This document shows positions 23,706 through 36,849 of a stretch of DNA of 64,000 nucleotides, in pieces (the stretch's first letter is position 1; every line of letters starts with the position of its first letter). This stretch comes from Prionace glauca (taxonomy: Eukaryota > Chordata > Chondrichthyes > Carcharhiniformes > Carcharhinidae). The translations under genes were made by a program, and so were the position numbers. Location: NCBI GenBank assembly GCA_037974335.1, contig CM075760.1, positions 5,887,432 through 5,951,431 of the forward strand. The letters run 5' to 3'. The notes under the pieces were generated by a model. That model saw only the letters and a program-made list of their open reading frames with translations, made no database searches and had not been told where the DNA came from.

Positions 23706-24149
23706 TGACATATATTCATTCTGTTCCTCAATCTCTTTTGAACAAGAGGATGTTACAAGTTTCATCCCAAACTTTCAATAAAATATTCCAGGAAATGCGA
23801 GAGCAATTAAATATGATGAACAACTCCCAGTAGTTATTAACAAGACGAAACACATTCTTCGAACCCCATTACATTTTTAAAGCTAATTTCCATCTTTTCA
23901 TCTCGTTCTGTCCTTTTTTTCCATCTGTCAAACGCATTATATATAAAACCAGTTACTGAGACAGTGTTGACTTTATTATTAGTGTCCAATATAATACAAA
24001 GTAAGGCACGGATGTGTTCAGTAGTGCATGACACAGAGCCTAACACAATCATATCTGAGATGGAGCTCAATGTAACAGAAATGGCCTCTTGGCTGAACAA
24101 AAACTCAGAAATGATGATTTGTAGCAATTATCACGGCATGTCATCATAT

Positions 24150-24280
24150 AATAATAAATGGAATGGTGTGTCATGTAATATAAACAAATATAAGGTCTAT
24201 TGCAATGATGATTCAAATGAGTCCCATGCAGTAAATAAAGACACAAGGCCCAGTGTCTTGCTGCACATGTCTACAACAAA

Positions 24281-24322
<42 letters not shown>

Positions 24323-26090
24323 GCAGGGGCAGAGGCGGGGGGAGAGAGAGAGACAGAGAGAGAGCCGTAAACCATTCCACTGATGAAGAATGATCCATTG
24401 AGTGTTTCTAGCACTTTCTGTTCGGATCTCGGGCACCCACAGCATCTTGCTTTTGACCAACGAGATATTTGAACAGGTGACTGAAAGGATGGCCAATACA
24501 GGGACAGTTTTATGGATTGACTTAGACGAGAAAAGTGAAATAAGGAGACTTAGGGAGGGAATTACAAAGCTTAGGCATAGGCAGATGAAAACATCCGAAA
24601 GTGAAAAATAATTTCGAAGGTAACAATACAAATTACAGAATATATAATTCTATTCAAACATAACCTAACTGTCAACACTCGTTCTGTGGCGATTTCGTTT
24701 TATTTCTCCCTGAAACAGATAAGTAATTAATGAGTGGATAGATATTTAGCCAGTGGGAGCCCATCTGGCGATATTGCGAGTACAGAATTCTGTCTCACAC
24801 TGTCAGTGAATCTGTTGGATGCTTTAAATAAGACAGGTCAATCTTTATCTCTGAAGTCTATGTCAAATTGACACAGTGCAGTGCAATATTCAACTAATAA
24901 AATGAATCACAACGGTGGTTGCTTGAAGATATTGTAATGAGCACTGTACGATTATTCAGATATTGACCTGTCCCCGAACACCAGTGAATCACTGAGAAAT
25001 TGTTCAAACGAAATATTACTCACACAATAACAGAGCAATTAGATATTTCTCGCAGCTACTTATCGAAATTAGTAAAAATTAAACTTACTGCTCCAATCAA
25101 GAATGATTAGTGTCAGACAGGCACACCCATATTATATCGGGATTGATAATATCTCGGCAGGCAACATGTTCAAGGTCGTATGTTCGATTAACAGAGACAG
25201 ATGTTGGTGTCATTCAAAGAGACAAATCCCCTGTAACATAAAAAAGAGATGAGATCTGATGAAATATGAACAGATCCGTGGTCTCCTGTCGAATTAATTG
25301 AAAGGATCTAATGCAGCATAAATAGAGAGATGGCCGAGAGTGGCATAACGAGAGAAATAACCGAATGTAGTGTAAAAACAGACAAGGCCTACTGTCATAT
25401 AATTAAAGACTGGCTCTGGTACAACACAAATAGGAGTAATAAATAAAGCGGCATTTTATGCAATGTAAACAAATATAAGATCTGTTGAAATAATGAATCA
25501 TTTGAGTCACATTCAGTGCATAAAGAGACATATCCTAGTGTGTTGTAATCAAGCTTCTGTATACTGGCCCTCTTGCCAGTGGCTTACAGTCTCTTTCTAA
25601 TGAGTAAAACATTCCCATTCATCACTTTGAGCGTCTGTACTAAATCTCCCATAAACTGCTCAGTTCTAAGGGAACAGACCAAGTGTTCACCTGTTCTGAT
25701 AGTGCAGTTTATACACGATTAACGTCAAGCCCGATATGACCTTCTCTACCTCACCTGTCCCCCTTGTCATTTCATTAATTGATGGAACTTTTACATGGAT
25801 TCCCATGAATCACTGTCATTCTGTCAGAATAAGATTCAAGGCCAGGAGAAGACTTCCTTCTGACAGTTAAATGCCAGGCAAAATATACATGGTCATATGT
25901 TGAATTAACAGAGATGGATGTAAATATGCAAATCCTGTTTAATATAAACAGAGATGGGATCAGATGTAATAGGATCAGATCAGTGATCTACTTGAGTACG
26001 AATAGAGAGGAACAAATGTAGCATAAAAAGAGAGATGGCTCAGTGTACATAACGGGAGAAATAACCGAATGTAGCATAAATTCATTTGGA
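24150..26090 (+). repeat. Decayed tandem array of about 30-bp units
   Basis: Recurring variants of 'taatataaacagagatggg', 'agcataaatagagagatgg' and 'aaccgaatgtagcata' are spaced at roughly 25-35 bases, with longer eroded gaps. Similar units occur at 29.0-29.15 kb, and in the opposite orientation at 40.38-40.67 kb. The periodicity was judged by eye. Confidence 0.55.
24281..24364. repeat. (GA)n microsatellite
   Basis: gtgtgtgtgagagagag passing into agagag with a short aggcaggggcagaggc interruption. Confidence 0.93.
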
Positions 26091-26459
26091 ATGTATTCGT
26101 GTTATAAATGTATAGTGTAATATTGGACATAGATCTCAGAATTTAGGTGCACTGAGTTAAATGTCATCATGCCAAAACACAAACTGTGATCAGTTAAGAA
26201 TGGAAACAACATAATTTCTGAGTCAAACTGAAATGTATTCAATTCGCACAAGATACCTCACGATCCAACCTGTGACCCAGTCCTGAATGTTCAATTATTC
26301 CATTAATAAATGTGATGATAATTCAGTCTCGGGGGTAGTATAGCAATATCATTATTAAGCTAGTATTCCAGAAGCTTGGGACAGGAGTTCCAGTTCCATT
26401 CTGGCAGCTGGGGAATTTCAACTCAGTTACTTGATAAAGACATCGTGTGTATTTAAAGG

Positions 26460-26545
26460 TTTGAAGTTTATTTAATCGTCACAAATGGGTTTACATTCAC
26501 ACTGTAATGAAGTTACTGTGAAAATCATATATGGTCAAAGCTCAT
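26460..26545 (-). repeat. SINE tail fragment
   Basis: Matches the end of the element at 27.6 kb ('aatgaagttactgtgaaaat'). Confidence 0.6.
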
Positions 26546-27039
26546 CTTTTTCTCGGATGTCTTTCAGGGGAGGAAATATTACTTCTTAGTTAAAAGCTAC
26601 ATAAAATTACCAGAAGAAGAAACAAGCCTGAGGTTTCAGAGATTTTTAAAATTCAACAAAAAAAAGTCCAAATAATCGACGGGGGAAATAGAGAATGGGA
26701 GTAAAATTGCAGGGAACATAAAAATTAATTATAACCGTTTATATCAATATCTGAAGAGAGAAGGATTTTTTAAGATAAATGTAAATCCCTTAGAGCCAGA
26801 ATCCAGGGAAATTATAATGGGGAATAAATAAATATTGAATGAATACAAAACTAAGTTTGACATTACCTTCACACAAGTATCATCCCAGAAATGTTCGGGA
26901 ACCAAGGGGGTAGTTGTAAGACGGTCTTAAGGGAAATCAGTATTAGTAAAATCATTCTGGGTAAAATAATAGGGTGAAATTCTGGTTGGTCACTGGGGCC
27001 TGATAATCCCAGAATATGGAAGGAAATGGCCCAGGAAAT

Positions 27040-27580
27040 GTTGGATACATTGCTGCCCATCTTCTAAAATTCCTTATAGGCTGTAACAATTCCTACAGGT
27101 TGAAGGGTGACAAATGTAATCCCGATATATACAGAGAAAGGGAGAATGAAACTGATAAATTACAGACTGACTTTAGCATCAGTTAGAGATTGTTATCAAA
27201 TCCATGATGGGAAAATATTTGGAAAGCATGGACGGAGTTTATGAAACCAGTATGGGCTTAAGAAAGACATGTTTATCTAAACAAACCTACTTGCATTTTT
27301 TGAGGATGTAAGTAATAGGTGGGGGCGGGGGAGGGAGGGGAAGGGGAGTTCTTTCGGGTAGAGAGGGGGAGGGATGCAACCAGTTTACGTGGTGTATTTA
27401 CACTTACAGAAGATATGTGAGAAGGTTCTTCATAAAATATTGGGAGGCCCAATGAACGCACGTGAGATGGGGAGTGACGTGTTGGCCCAGGTAAAGAATT
27501 CATTGACAGATAAGAAACAGAGGGTGGAAATAAATGGGTCTTCTTCCGAGTGACGGTCAGCTAACAGTGGGGTACCGCAG
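27040..27580 (+). repeat. Decayed LINE reverse-transcriptase fragment
   Basis: Plus-strand traces of CR1/L2-like ORF2: an 'aatcccgatatatacag' region, 'tcagttagag', and the TGVPQGS block near 27570. Many stops are present. A purine-rich tract lies at 27320-27370. Confidence 0.55.
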
Positions 27581-27597
27581 GGTCCCAAATGTTAAAT

Positions 27598-27875
27598 GTT
27601 CATTTGTCACAAATAAGCGTATGTTAACACTGCAATGAAGTTACTTTGAAAATCCCCCGAGTCGCCCACACTCCGGGGCCTGTTCGGGTTACAGTGAGGG
27701 AGAATTTAACACGGTCCAATGCACCTAACCAGGAGATATTTTGAACTATGGGAGGAAATCGGAGCACCCGGAAGAAACCCACATAGGCACGGGAAGAACG
27801 TGCAGACTCTGTACAGACAGTGACCCATGCCCGGAATCGAACCCAGATCCCTGGCGCTGTGCCACTGTGGGATCT
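27598..27875 (-). repeat. tRNA-headed SINE, near full length
   Basis: On the minus strand the order is head ('ccacagtggcacagcgccag' complement), middle with 'ggagcacccggaag' complement, then the tail 'tgaagttactttgaaaatc' complement. It is inserted in a LINE remnant that resumes after it. Confidence 0.85.
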
Positions 27876-28240
27876 GGATGAGAGACAAATGTAACATGTC
27901 CAAAAGGATTGGTGATACGGAACTGGGGGAAATTGTGAGCTGTGAAGAGGATGGGTGGTGGTGGGATGGGGGGCTTCAATGTAATCTGGACAAGTTGTTT
28001 GAATGGGCGGGCACATGGAATTTAGAGTACAATGTAGCTAAATGTGCAGTTATATACTGGTGTGTAAAGCAGAAAGCAATATATATGGGGAAGTGTAATG
28101 TACAAATGGATCTGTGTGTCCTTGTACACCAGTTAATGAAATTGGAGAGACATATACAGCCAACAGTTTGGAAAACTTTCATTGCAAGAAGATTGGAGTT
28201 TGGAATTAGGGAGGTATTCCTGTGGTTATGCTGGTTCTTC
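27876..28240 (+). repeat. CR1 LINE fragment, continued
   Basis: Contains worn versions of the 'QWNLEYNVAKC' and 'YMGKCNVQMDLCVLVHQ' regions that follow the FADD block in CR1 ORF2. It probably belongs to the same old copy as 27040-27580, split by the SINE. Confidence 0.55.
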
Positions 28241-28329
28241 ATCTGACCACCCGTGGTGTAGTACATGGAGTTCTGATCTCACTCAATAAGAAAGGGTCTG
28301 GGGAGAGTACAGTTGATACCAAGATTATT

Positions 28330-28450
28330 GGGACTGCCCTATGAGGCGAGATTGATTTGACTGGGTCTTTATTCGCTTGACTCACCTGATGAAGGAGCAG
28401 TGCTCCGAAAGCTTGTGATTCCAAATAAACATGTTACACTTTAACCTGGT
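28330..28450 (-). repeat. Short copy of the 'caggttaaagtccaac' repeat
   Basis: Reverse orientation of the element inserted at 7408. It reads 'cctgatgaaggagcagtgct' and ends at 'aacctggtgttgtgag' on the plus strand. Confidence 0.6.
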
Positions 28451-28593
28451 GTTGTGAGATTTCATTCTGTGCCCACACCAGTCCATCACCGGCATCTCCA
28501 CCTCATGTATTCACTTGAGTTTAGAAGGATGACAGGAGATCTGATTGAAACCCATAAAATTGTGATTGAACTTTATAAAACATATAACATGAG

Positions 28594-28967
28594 GGCGGCG
28601 CGGTGGCACAGTGGCTGGCACTGCTGCCTCGATTCCCACAGTAGGAATTGAGACTCAGCCAGATTAAAGTTTTTAAAATTACTTATTAGTGTCACAAGTA
28701 GGTTTCCATTAACAATGCAATTATGTTAATGTAAAGATCCCCTAGTCGCCTGTTCGGGGAGAATTTAGGGGAGAATTTAGCCTGGCCAAAACGGACCTAA
28801 ACAGCAAATCTTTCGGACTGTGTGAAGAAAGCGGAGGATCCGGATGAAACTCACCCAGACACAGGGAGAACTTGCAGACGCCAACAGACAGTCCCAATAG
28901 CTGGGAATTGAAGCCGGGTCCCTGGTGATATTAGACAGCAGTGATAAGTATTGTGTCACCGTGCCGT
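28594..28967. repeat. Two SINE pieces facing each other
   Basis: Positions 28594-28665 are a plus-strand head ('gcggcgcggtggcacagtgg'). Positions 28666-28967 are a minus-strand SINE ending in its own head at 28967. The head-out arrangement forms an imperfect inverted repeat. Confidence 0.7.
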
Positions 28968-28984
28968 CATCTTAACTGAAGCAT

Positions 28985-29150
28985 AGTTCAGTAATCCAGT
29001 TTTAACTTCGAAAGTATCGTCTATCATATAGGAGCAACTGATAATGAGCCGAGTAGAGAACTGAAGGGGATGTTGTAATATTATCGAGACATGGCCTATT
29101 GAAATACAAACAGAGATGGGAGCTAGTTGAATGTAAGCAGAGATATGACA
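28985..29150 (+). repeat. Fragment of the decayed ~30-bp tandem
   Basis: Contains 'aatacaaacagagatggg' and 'aatgtaagcagagatatg', like the array at 24.15-26.09 kb. From 29150 to 29850 I see nothing recognisable. Confidence 0.45.
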
Positions 29151-29859
29151 CGGGCTCCCGGGCTCGAATAGCCAACTCCTGTTCCAATCTTATCCCGTGA
29201 AAGGCATTGAACTGCTTGGAAACTGGCATCTGTGATGCTGGGGACCTCAGGAGGAGGCCGAGATGGAAATTCCTCTCGGCACTTCTGGCGGAAGATTGTA
29301 GCAATTGTTTCAGTTTTGTTCATCTCCATTTGCTGGATTCCCACATCATTAAGAATTGCGGTTTTATTTGAGGCTCCTGCTGCGGTTAATTGCTTTAATG
29401 TCCACCACCATTCGGAACTGTACGTGGCAGAAATGCAAAGTTAGATCCCACCTGGAAAAATTCGGATCAAGGTGATTGTGTGATGTATACATTGACATGT
29501 ACTGGTGCAATACTAGTTTAAACAGCGCGCTGTGTGTTATAATATATTATAATCATGGACAGGGTCCATTCTAACATATATGCATATGGAGGCCAATTCA
29601 AAACGAACAGATGCAGGGTCCAGTGTATTGCGGCAGTCCATGCTTCATGTAATGTAACCCACCAAGGTTTATTTCCATCTGCTGGCAAAACTTTGTAATT
29701 ACAGTTAGTGTGAAAATATCATTGTCAGGTATCATCTATGGTATCAATGGAACAAGAATTCACATCCATTAATGTAATATCACATCCCCTTCTGCAAGGT
29801 GCCAAAATTTATGGTGCAATGAATTGTACCTGTCCGTTGCTGAATTATGCAGATTAAGT

Positions 29860-30650
29860 GGTGTAGGGCAGGAATCTGTCTGGGGCCTCAATTATTTACA
29901 ATATTCATTAAGGGCTTAGATAATGGGACAAAGAGTCAAATATCCAAATGATAGATCAAGATATAATTTTTAGAAGGGACAACGCTAAATTTAGTGGATG
30001 CCAAATAGGATTTGGGGTTCGGCACATAGTTTCTTAAAATGTCACGACCTGCTGCAAAAAATAATCATTAAGACCAATGGAATGCCTCCCTTCATATCCA
30101 AAGGACTGGGGGATACGGAGGCAGATGTTGTGCTCCAATTGTGCACAATCCTTGTTCCACCCCAATTAGAGCACTGTGAGCAAGTATGGGCAACATATCT
30201 TTGGAAAAATGTTGACTCTGGACGGAGTTCAACGCAAGTTGCACGGAGAGATCAGACGAATTTAGACATTTTTCTCTTGAATTGAGAAGGTTGAGGGCTG
30301 TTCTGATAGAAACCTATGAAATACCTACAGGGAAGGACTGTTTCCATTAGTTGAAGGTTCGAGGTTAAAAGACCATAGTTGAAAAAAATAGCGAAAAGCC
30401 TTTCAGGAGAGTTGATAGAAAACATTAGTACATGTCCAGAGAGGTGAATGATTGGAACTCTCTTCGGCAATTGCCGGTGGGAGCTGGTACAATTGTTACA
30501 TATAAGTCTGAGGTCTTCTTTAATTGAACAGGTGTATCAAGAGATATGGGCTTAGCGAAGCCAAAATGGATTCAGCCACAGATCAGTCATGATCTTATTA
30601 AATGGTGGGGCCAGTTCGAGGAGCTGAGTGGCCTACTCCTGTGGCTATGT
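29860..30650 (+). repeat. Decayed CR1 LINE 3' fragment
   Basis: Traces of RT from 'caggaatctgtctggggcct' (QGSVLGP region) through 'gagcactgtgagcaagtatg' (LEHCEQVW), then the C-terminus. Many breaks. Confidence 0.6.
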
Positions 30651-31076
30651 TCCGATGTTGCCAGGGCAGCATCAGATGAAAATGGCTCAATCCATGGGAA
30701 TGTATTTTTGTTGATTTTGGTTAAAAGGAGGGATGTTGCCCAGGGAGCTGTTGGAGAGCACGGGACCTTTAATGTCCAGCTCAGCAAACATGGCGTTGGG
30801 GAAAATGTTCCTCATTCCATTTGAAATTTAGTTGGGTCTCTGAAGACTCCCAGGAAGCCAAGATGTAGTTTTAAGTTGAAAGAAAATGTGTGTGTGTGTA
30901 TGTGTGTGTGTGTGTGAAAGGGAAACAATTTGTGGGAAAGAATGAGAATGACAGAATATATGTGTGTGCGTCTTTGTGTGTTGTCTGATAGATGTCATAT
31001 AGTTTACAAATCAACATCACAATTAAAGCCGGCATCCTTCCATTTCCAATAGAAAAGTTGGAATCACAGTAAACAC

Positions 31077-32475
31077 ATGTCCACGGTCGGCAAGTGGGAG
31101 GCTTTCAAGGGAAAACTGAAAAGGTTGCAGGAAAGACATGTGCCGGTTAAGAGGAAGGATGGAAAAGGTAGGATTAGAGAGCTATGGATTACAGGTGATA
31201 TTGAGGACTTGGTCAGGAAGCAGAGAGAGGCATATGTTAGGTCTAAGCAAATGGGAACGGAGAGAGCACTGGAGGAATATAGAGAGAGTAGGAGGGAGCT
31301 CAAACGGGGAGTTAGAAATGTGAAAAGGGGGCGTGAAATGACTTTGACGGAAAGGATTAAGGAAAATCCAAAGGCATTTTACTTTTACATTGGATCAAAG
31401 TGTGGTTAGAGGGAAAATCGGTCCTCTGAGGGACAAAAGAGGGGAACTGTGCATAGAGTTTGAGGGAATGGGGAGATCCTGAATGAATACTTTGCGTCGG
31501 TATTCACGAAGGAGAGGGGTTTGGTCTCTTATAATGTCTTGGAGGGAGCTGTAGACCAGTTGAAGGAAATATCCATTACGAGGGAGGAAGTATAAGGGGT
31601 TTTAGGTAGCATAAGAACTGATAAAGCTCCGGGGCCTGATGGCATTTATCCCAGGCTGCTTAGGGAGGTGAGAGATGAAATTGCTAGGCCTCTGACACAA
31701 ATTTTTGTCTCTTCTTTGGACACAGGTGAGGTCCCAGAGGACTGGAGGGTAGTTAATGTGGTACCGTTGTTTAAAAATGGCAGTCGGGATAACCCTGGCA
31801 ATTATAGGCCAGTGAGTTTGACATCAGTGGTAGGTAAGTTGTTGGAAAAAAATCTTAGGGATAGGATGTATCAGCATTTGGAGCATTGCGATCTGATTAG
31901 GGATATGGAGCATGGCTTTGTTAAGGGGAGGTCTTGCCTTACGAATCTGGTACAATTTTTTGAGGAGGTGACAAAAACGTTGACGAAAGACAAGCCGTTG
32001 ATGTCGTCTATATGGATTTCAGTAAGGCGTTTGACAAAGTCCCTCATGGTAGGTTGGTTGAAAAGGTTAAGGCTCATGGGACTCAGGGACAAGTACCTAG
32101 ATGGATTGAAAACTGGCTAGTTAACAGGAGACAGAGAATAGTAGTGGAAGGATCCTTTTCTAGCTGGAGGTCTGTCACCAGTGGTGTGCCGCAGGGCTCG
32201 GTACTGGGACCTCTTCTATTCGTAATATATATAAATGACTTGGAAGAGGGCGTACATGGTGTGATCAGCAAATTTGCAGATGACACAAAGATGGCAGGAT
32301 TGGCGGGCAGTGAGGAACAGTGTCTGGCAATACAGCAGGGTATAGATTGGCTGGTATATTGGGCAGATAAATGGCAGATGAATTTTAATCCTGATAAATG
32401 CGAGATGATGCATTTTGGAAGGAATAATGTAGAGGGGAGTTACATGATAAAGGGTAGACCTATTAAGAGTATATA
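31077..32475 (+). repeat. CR1-clade LINE ORF2, broken copy
   Basis: Plus-strand ORF2 from a pre-RT segment (VPVKRKDGKGRIRELW) through the RT core. The core includes PEDWRVVNVVPLFK, NYRPVSLTSVVGK, MDFSKAFDKVPHGRL, SGVPQGSVLGPLLFVIYINDL and FADDTKM with its catalytic DD. At least three frame breaks separate these parts. The copy is cut at 32475, where a minus-strand CR1 fragment begins. Confidence 0.88.
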
Positions 32476-33240
32476 AATCATCTGATACGTCTCAATGAGA
32501 TCTCCCCTCATTCTTCTAAACTCTAACGAGTACAAGCCTAGTTTATTCAGCCTCTCCTCATAGCTCAATCCCCTCAACTCCGGTATCAGCCTAGTAAACC
32601 TCCTCTGCACTCCCTCCAGGGCGAAAATATCCTTGCGCAGGTGCGGCGCCCAAAACTGCACACAGTACTCCAGCTGCGGCCTCACCAATGCCCTATACAG
32701 CTGTAGCAAGACCTCCCTACTTTTATATTCAATCCCCCTCGCTATGAAGGCCAGCATCCCATTCGCCTTCCTGACCACCTGCTGCACCTGCAAGCTGGGT
32801 TTTTGCGACTCATGCACAAGGACCCCGAGGTCCCTCTGCACCGTCGCCAGCTACAGTTTTTCGCCACGTAAGTAATAGTCCTTCCTACCATTCCTCCTAC
32901 CAAAGTGGACCACCTCACACTTGCCAACATTAAATTCCATTTGCCATTTCCTGGCCCATTCGCCCAGCCTATCTAGATCCTTCTGCAGACTCTCCACACC
33001 CTCCTCACAATTTGCCTTTCCCCCAATCTTGGTGTCATCAGCAAATTTCGACACCCTGCACTCGGTTCCCTCCTTCAGACCATCTATATAAATGGTAAAT
33101 AGCTGAGGCCCCAGCACCGACCCCTGGGGCACCCCATTAGTCACCAACCGCCAATCCGAATAGCATCCATTGACCCCCACTCTCTGCCTCCTATTTGACA
33201 ACCAATCCTCTAGGTGATATTTCCTGGTAACTGTTACCCC
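32476..33240 (-). repeat. CR1 LINE fragment, opposite orientation
   Basis: Very close to 43549-44280 of the long CR1 element, so it is a young copy. It carries the SGVPQGSVLGP, FADDTKIGG and RRNGRKDYYL regions plus the C-terminal part of ORF2. Both ends are missing. Confidence 0.9.
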
Positions 33241-33450
33241 TGTCCTTGCAAATAGCAACCCACCGTGTGGCTGCCTAAGGAGCCTTGGTGAGGTTCGGAA
33301 GTGAAACTTGTAGATGGTACATAATGATGCTCGGTGTGGTGAAGGAAGTAAGCATTTGCAAATGCTATACCTGTCAAGCCGGCTGCTTTGGCCTGAATGG
33401 GATGAAGATTTTTGAATGTTGTTTGAACTGTACCTATTCAAGTAAGTAGA
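33241..33450 (+). repeat. Unclassified interspersed repeat
   Basis: Marks include 'aaggagccttggtgaggtt', 'ttgtagatggtacataatga' and 'caagccggctgctttggcct'. Related copies lie at 41.55-41.75 and 54.48-54.87 kb. Confidence 0.55.
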
Positions 33451-33789
33451 GAGAACCATTTTTTCCCCTAATCTGTGTCGTGCAGGTGGTGCACAGGTTT
33501 GGGGAGTTAGGGGGTGGGTTACTCACAGCAGGCTGAGCTGATATTCCAGCTGGAGCATGTATATACCCAGCTAACATAGCGATTAGCCAATGGTAACCTC
33601 GAAGATGTTGATAATTATTGATTCAGTGTTGCAATATCATTGAGTGACAAGGGGCAACGGTCAGATTCCTCCTTTTTGGAGGTGGTCATCGCCTGACGCC
33701 AATATTACCAATAATTCTCCATTCACAAAAATAAATAGAAAAAATTCACAAAAGTAAACAAATAAAAAATAAATAAATTCTCAAAAATA

Positions 33790-34312
33790 AATAATAGTAG
33801 GAGGCATTACTATTTAAAGGGCGAAAAGCTGCAGCATGCTACGGAGCAGAGGGACCAGTCTGCAGGTGCAGCAGGTGGTCAGGAAGACAAATGGGATGTT
33901 GGCCTTCATAGAGAGGGGGATAGAATATAAAAGAAGGGGGGTCTTGCTGCAATTGTATAGGGTACTGGTGAGGCCACAGCTGGAGTACTGTGTGCAGTTT
34001 TGGTCGCCGCACTTGTGCAAGGATATTTTGGCCTTGGAGGGAGTGCAGAGGAGGTTCACTAGGCTGATACCAGAGATGAGGGGGTTGGACTATGAAGACA
34101 GGCTGAATAGACTGGGTTTGTACTCGTTGGAGTTTAGAAGGATGAGGGGGGATCTTACAGAGACGTCTAAGATAATGAAGGGGATGGATAGGGTAGAGGT
34201 AGAGAGATTCTTTCCGCTCAGAAAGGACTAGAGGGCACAGCCTCAAGATAAGGGGGTTTAGAATGGAGTTGAGGAGGAACTTCTTCACTCAAAGGGTGGT
34301 GAATCTCTGGAA
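33790..34312 (+). repeat. CR1 LINE 3' fragment
   Basis: Plus-strand ORF2 C-terminal region (SLQVQQVVRKTNGMLAFIER, YCVQFWSPHL, RRFTRLIPEMRGLDYEDRL) that is still open for about 130 codons. It ends in an AATTA pentanucleotide run. Confidence 0.88.
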
Positions 34313-34340
34313 TTAAATTAAATTAAATTAAATTAAATTG
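34311..34340. repeat. (AATTA)n microsatellite
   Basis: Six tandem pentanucleotides at the end of the CR1 fragment. Confidence 0.9.
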
Positions 34341-35900
34341 AGATTAAATCCGACCATGGCAGCAGGTGGAATTTGAATTCAATCAATAAATTTTGATTCA
34401 TACTGATAGTGACGAGATAACCCTCTGATTCCCCAATGAAGGACATCTGCCATCCCTACTTGGTCTCAGCAGGGTGTAACTCAAGATGGACTGCCATATG
34501 TATAACTGGGCAATGCCTTCTGAGATGCCCTAACACACCACTCAGCTGAAAAGGAATTAAGCACAGGAAACAAATGTTGTTCTTTCCAGAGACCCCCACG
34601 TCCCATGGAAGAATAAAGTGAAATAAAACACCAGCCTACATGTTTATGCAGTATAAGAAAAATCACCTCTCTGAATCAACTCTCACAATCTGCCTGTATT
34701 TATTTCTATCCATCCATCACAATGTATTGTTGGGTTGGAGAGATCATCATTGTGACTAACAAGGTGCCAGAGAATCTGGGTAGCTTTTTTTCCAGTGAAA
34801 TGGGAAGCATTCATATAGGTTCACAGCTTTAAAAAATAATAATTAAGATTGCCTCCAGTTGTTGCTGGGCAGATTTGTTTATAAATAGGCTCTATTGACA
34901 ATGCTAAGAGTTTGAAGTTGGCTTGCAGCCAACTGTTCAGTACTGAGGAAACAGATCTTTGACTTACTGAACAAACACCGTCAGATGCTTCCTGTAAATA
35001 TCTTCGGGCAGTTGGCAGCAGGTTGGACTGCTGCCAAATACTGCGTGGGACAGATTAACGTGAATATGTCAGGATTAAATGGGACTTATCCAGTTATACA
35101 ATAAATGCTTGATTCCCATAATAAAGAGACGTTTTTAAATGGTATTCCTTCCAAGAAAATATTTTAAGGGCTGCACTGTGATTAAACAATATGGCGAACG
35201 AGTAAATCGGCCAGATGCTATTTCATTTGTATAACTTCCAAATAAATGTCCTTCCAACAATTAAAGCCACTTTGTGAGTAACTTCATGACCTGCAAGGAA
35301 GAGATTTTGACCTCCCCACCCCCTGAGTCCAATGAGATCAGTGCTATGACCCAAAATGAAAATAATTAAAAGTAAAATAAAATCATACAATAGTCTTGAA
35401 AAGCGCGGATACCTGGAATATTCTAAGCGTTCTGCACCTCTTTAAAAAGACAACCTCTCTTATCCCTGATCAGCACCATGTTCTGTTGTCCAGCACAATC
35501 TGATTTCGATTATTTAACAGTCGCTCTCATAGCTGCCAATGAGTGAAGAAACGGCCTGGTTTAGTGGAAGACAAAACATTTATTTTTGTGATATTGTGCA
35601 ATATGCCACAAAGTCCTAATATCCTGAGTTCCCACTACCAGTGAATGTTCTACAGCCGGTGGCCAAAAAAATGAGCAGCAATGATTTGGATGTTGACAAA
35701 GAATTTTCATGATCACCGTGTCCGTTCGGATTCTATAAATTCTCTGTCAAAGGTTGATGTCGATGTCATGTTTCCCTGTCAGCTCAATTAATTATAAGTC
35801 CACCAGTTTTCTTTCAGTGTTAATTTTCACAGGGTAAAGGAGCCTTTGGGGAAATCTAACGTGTAATATTGCATCACATGAGGATTGTCCTTTTTGAATT
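34341..35900 (+). repeat. 5' flank of the dead VH copy, paralogous to 46655-48290
   Basis: Collinear with the flank of the live VH gene. Both begin in the same worn interspersed repeat and share 'tgctgggcagatttgtttat' / 'tgctgggtagatttgtttat', 'gtgggacagatta', 'tcatagctgccaatgagtg' and 'ttgtgatattgtgcaat'. By eye roughly three quarters of the bases match. No coding exon lies in it. Confidence 0.85.
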
Positions 35901-35904
35901 AATT

Positions 35905-36205
35905 TGTGGGTGGCACGGTGGCATATATGTTAGGGTTTCTGCCTCAAAGCGCCAGGGACCCGGGTTCAACTCCCAGTTTGGGTCTGTCTGTGTGGAGTCT
36001 GCATATTCTCCAATTGCCTGCTCATTTACTCACATTGTTCAAGGATATGCCACATAGGTTGATCCACGATGATGAATTGTCCAATCGTGTCAGGAGAATT
36101 TGCAGGGAATATCCGTGGGGTGATGGGGATAGACTGAGGTGGGAATGTTGTGGGTTTGGGCCTGATAGGCCAAAAGGCCTTCTTCTGCTCTGTAATGATT
36201 CTATG
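35905..36205 (+). repeat. tRNA-headed SINE, full length
   Basis: Plus strand, from 'gggtggcacggtggca' through 'agggacccgggttcaactcc' (box B) to the tail 'ttctgctctgtaatgattct'. It has interrupted the duplicated VH flank after the duplication, since the partner at 48.3 kb lacks it. Confidence 0.88.
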
Positions 36206-36224
36206 GACATGGGCACCTTTGACT

Positions 36225-36500
36225 GTTCAGAATTTATTGCCTACTTCTTGTCCGAGGACAGTGAGAGCCAATCACATTGCTGTGGCTCTTGGATAACACA
36301 TAGGCCAGACCAGGTAAGGACGGCAGATTCCCTTCTCTAAAATACATTCGTGAAGCAGGTAGGTTTTTACACAATCGACAATGATATCTTGACCGTAAGT
36401 GAATTCTTATTTCCAGACACTTTTTTTTACTGAATTTAAATCCCACCATCTGTGGTGGTGGGATTCGAAGTCGGATCCTGAGAACATTAGTTAAGTTTGT
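36225..36500 (+). repeat. Interspersed repeat also present in the CH2-CH3 intron
   Basis: Shares 'ggccagaccaggtaaggacg', 'cattcgtgaagcaggtaggt' and 'atcccaccatctgtggtggt' with 61040-61370. Part of the same family lies, reversed, at the starts of both VH flanks. Confidence 0.6.
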
Positions 36501-36849
36501 GCATTAATTGCCGAGTGATAACATGAGGTCATTTCTTCCCTCCTTTTTGTATCCAGTCCCAAATTTCAGTGACAGCTACCCACACCTGAAATAAAATCAT
36601 TCTCGCAATTAGTTACTTAAATCGATAATAATTCTTCAAATGGATTATATTGTTGCTGCAATGTGCAAATCAGACTGACGTTTTTACCCTGATGAGGTCA
36701 TGTCATCTTCTTTATGTCTATTCTCTTCTGAAGGGGTTGCAGAATTAAGGGACTCGATTTACAATCAAATTGTTTTTCTCTCTATAACAGAGGCTCAAAT
36801 ATAATTTCACCTTTTGAACTAGCAGAGACGTTCCAATGGATCTCACTCT

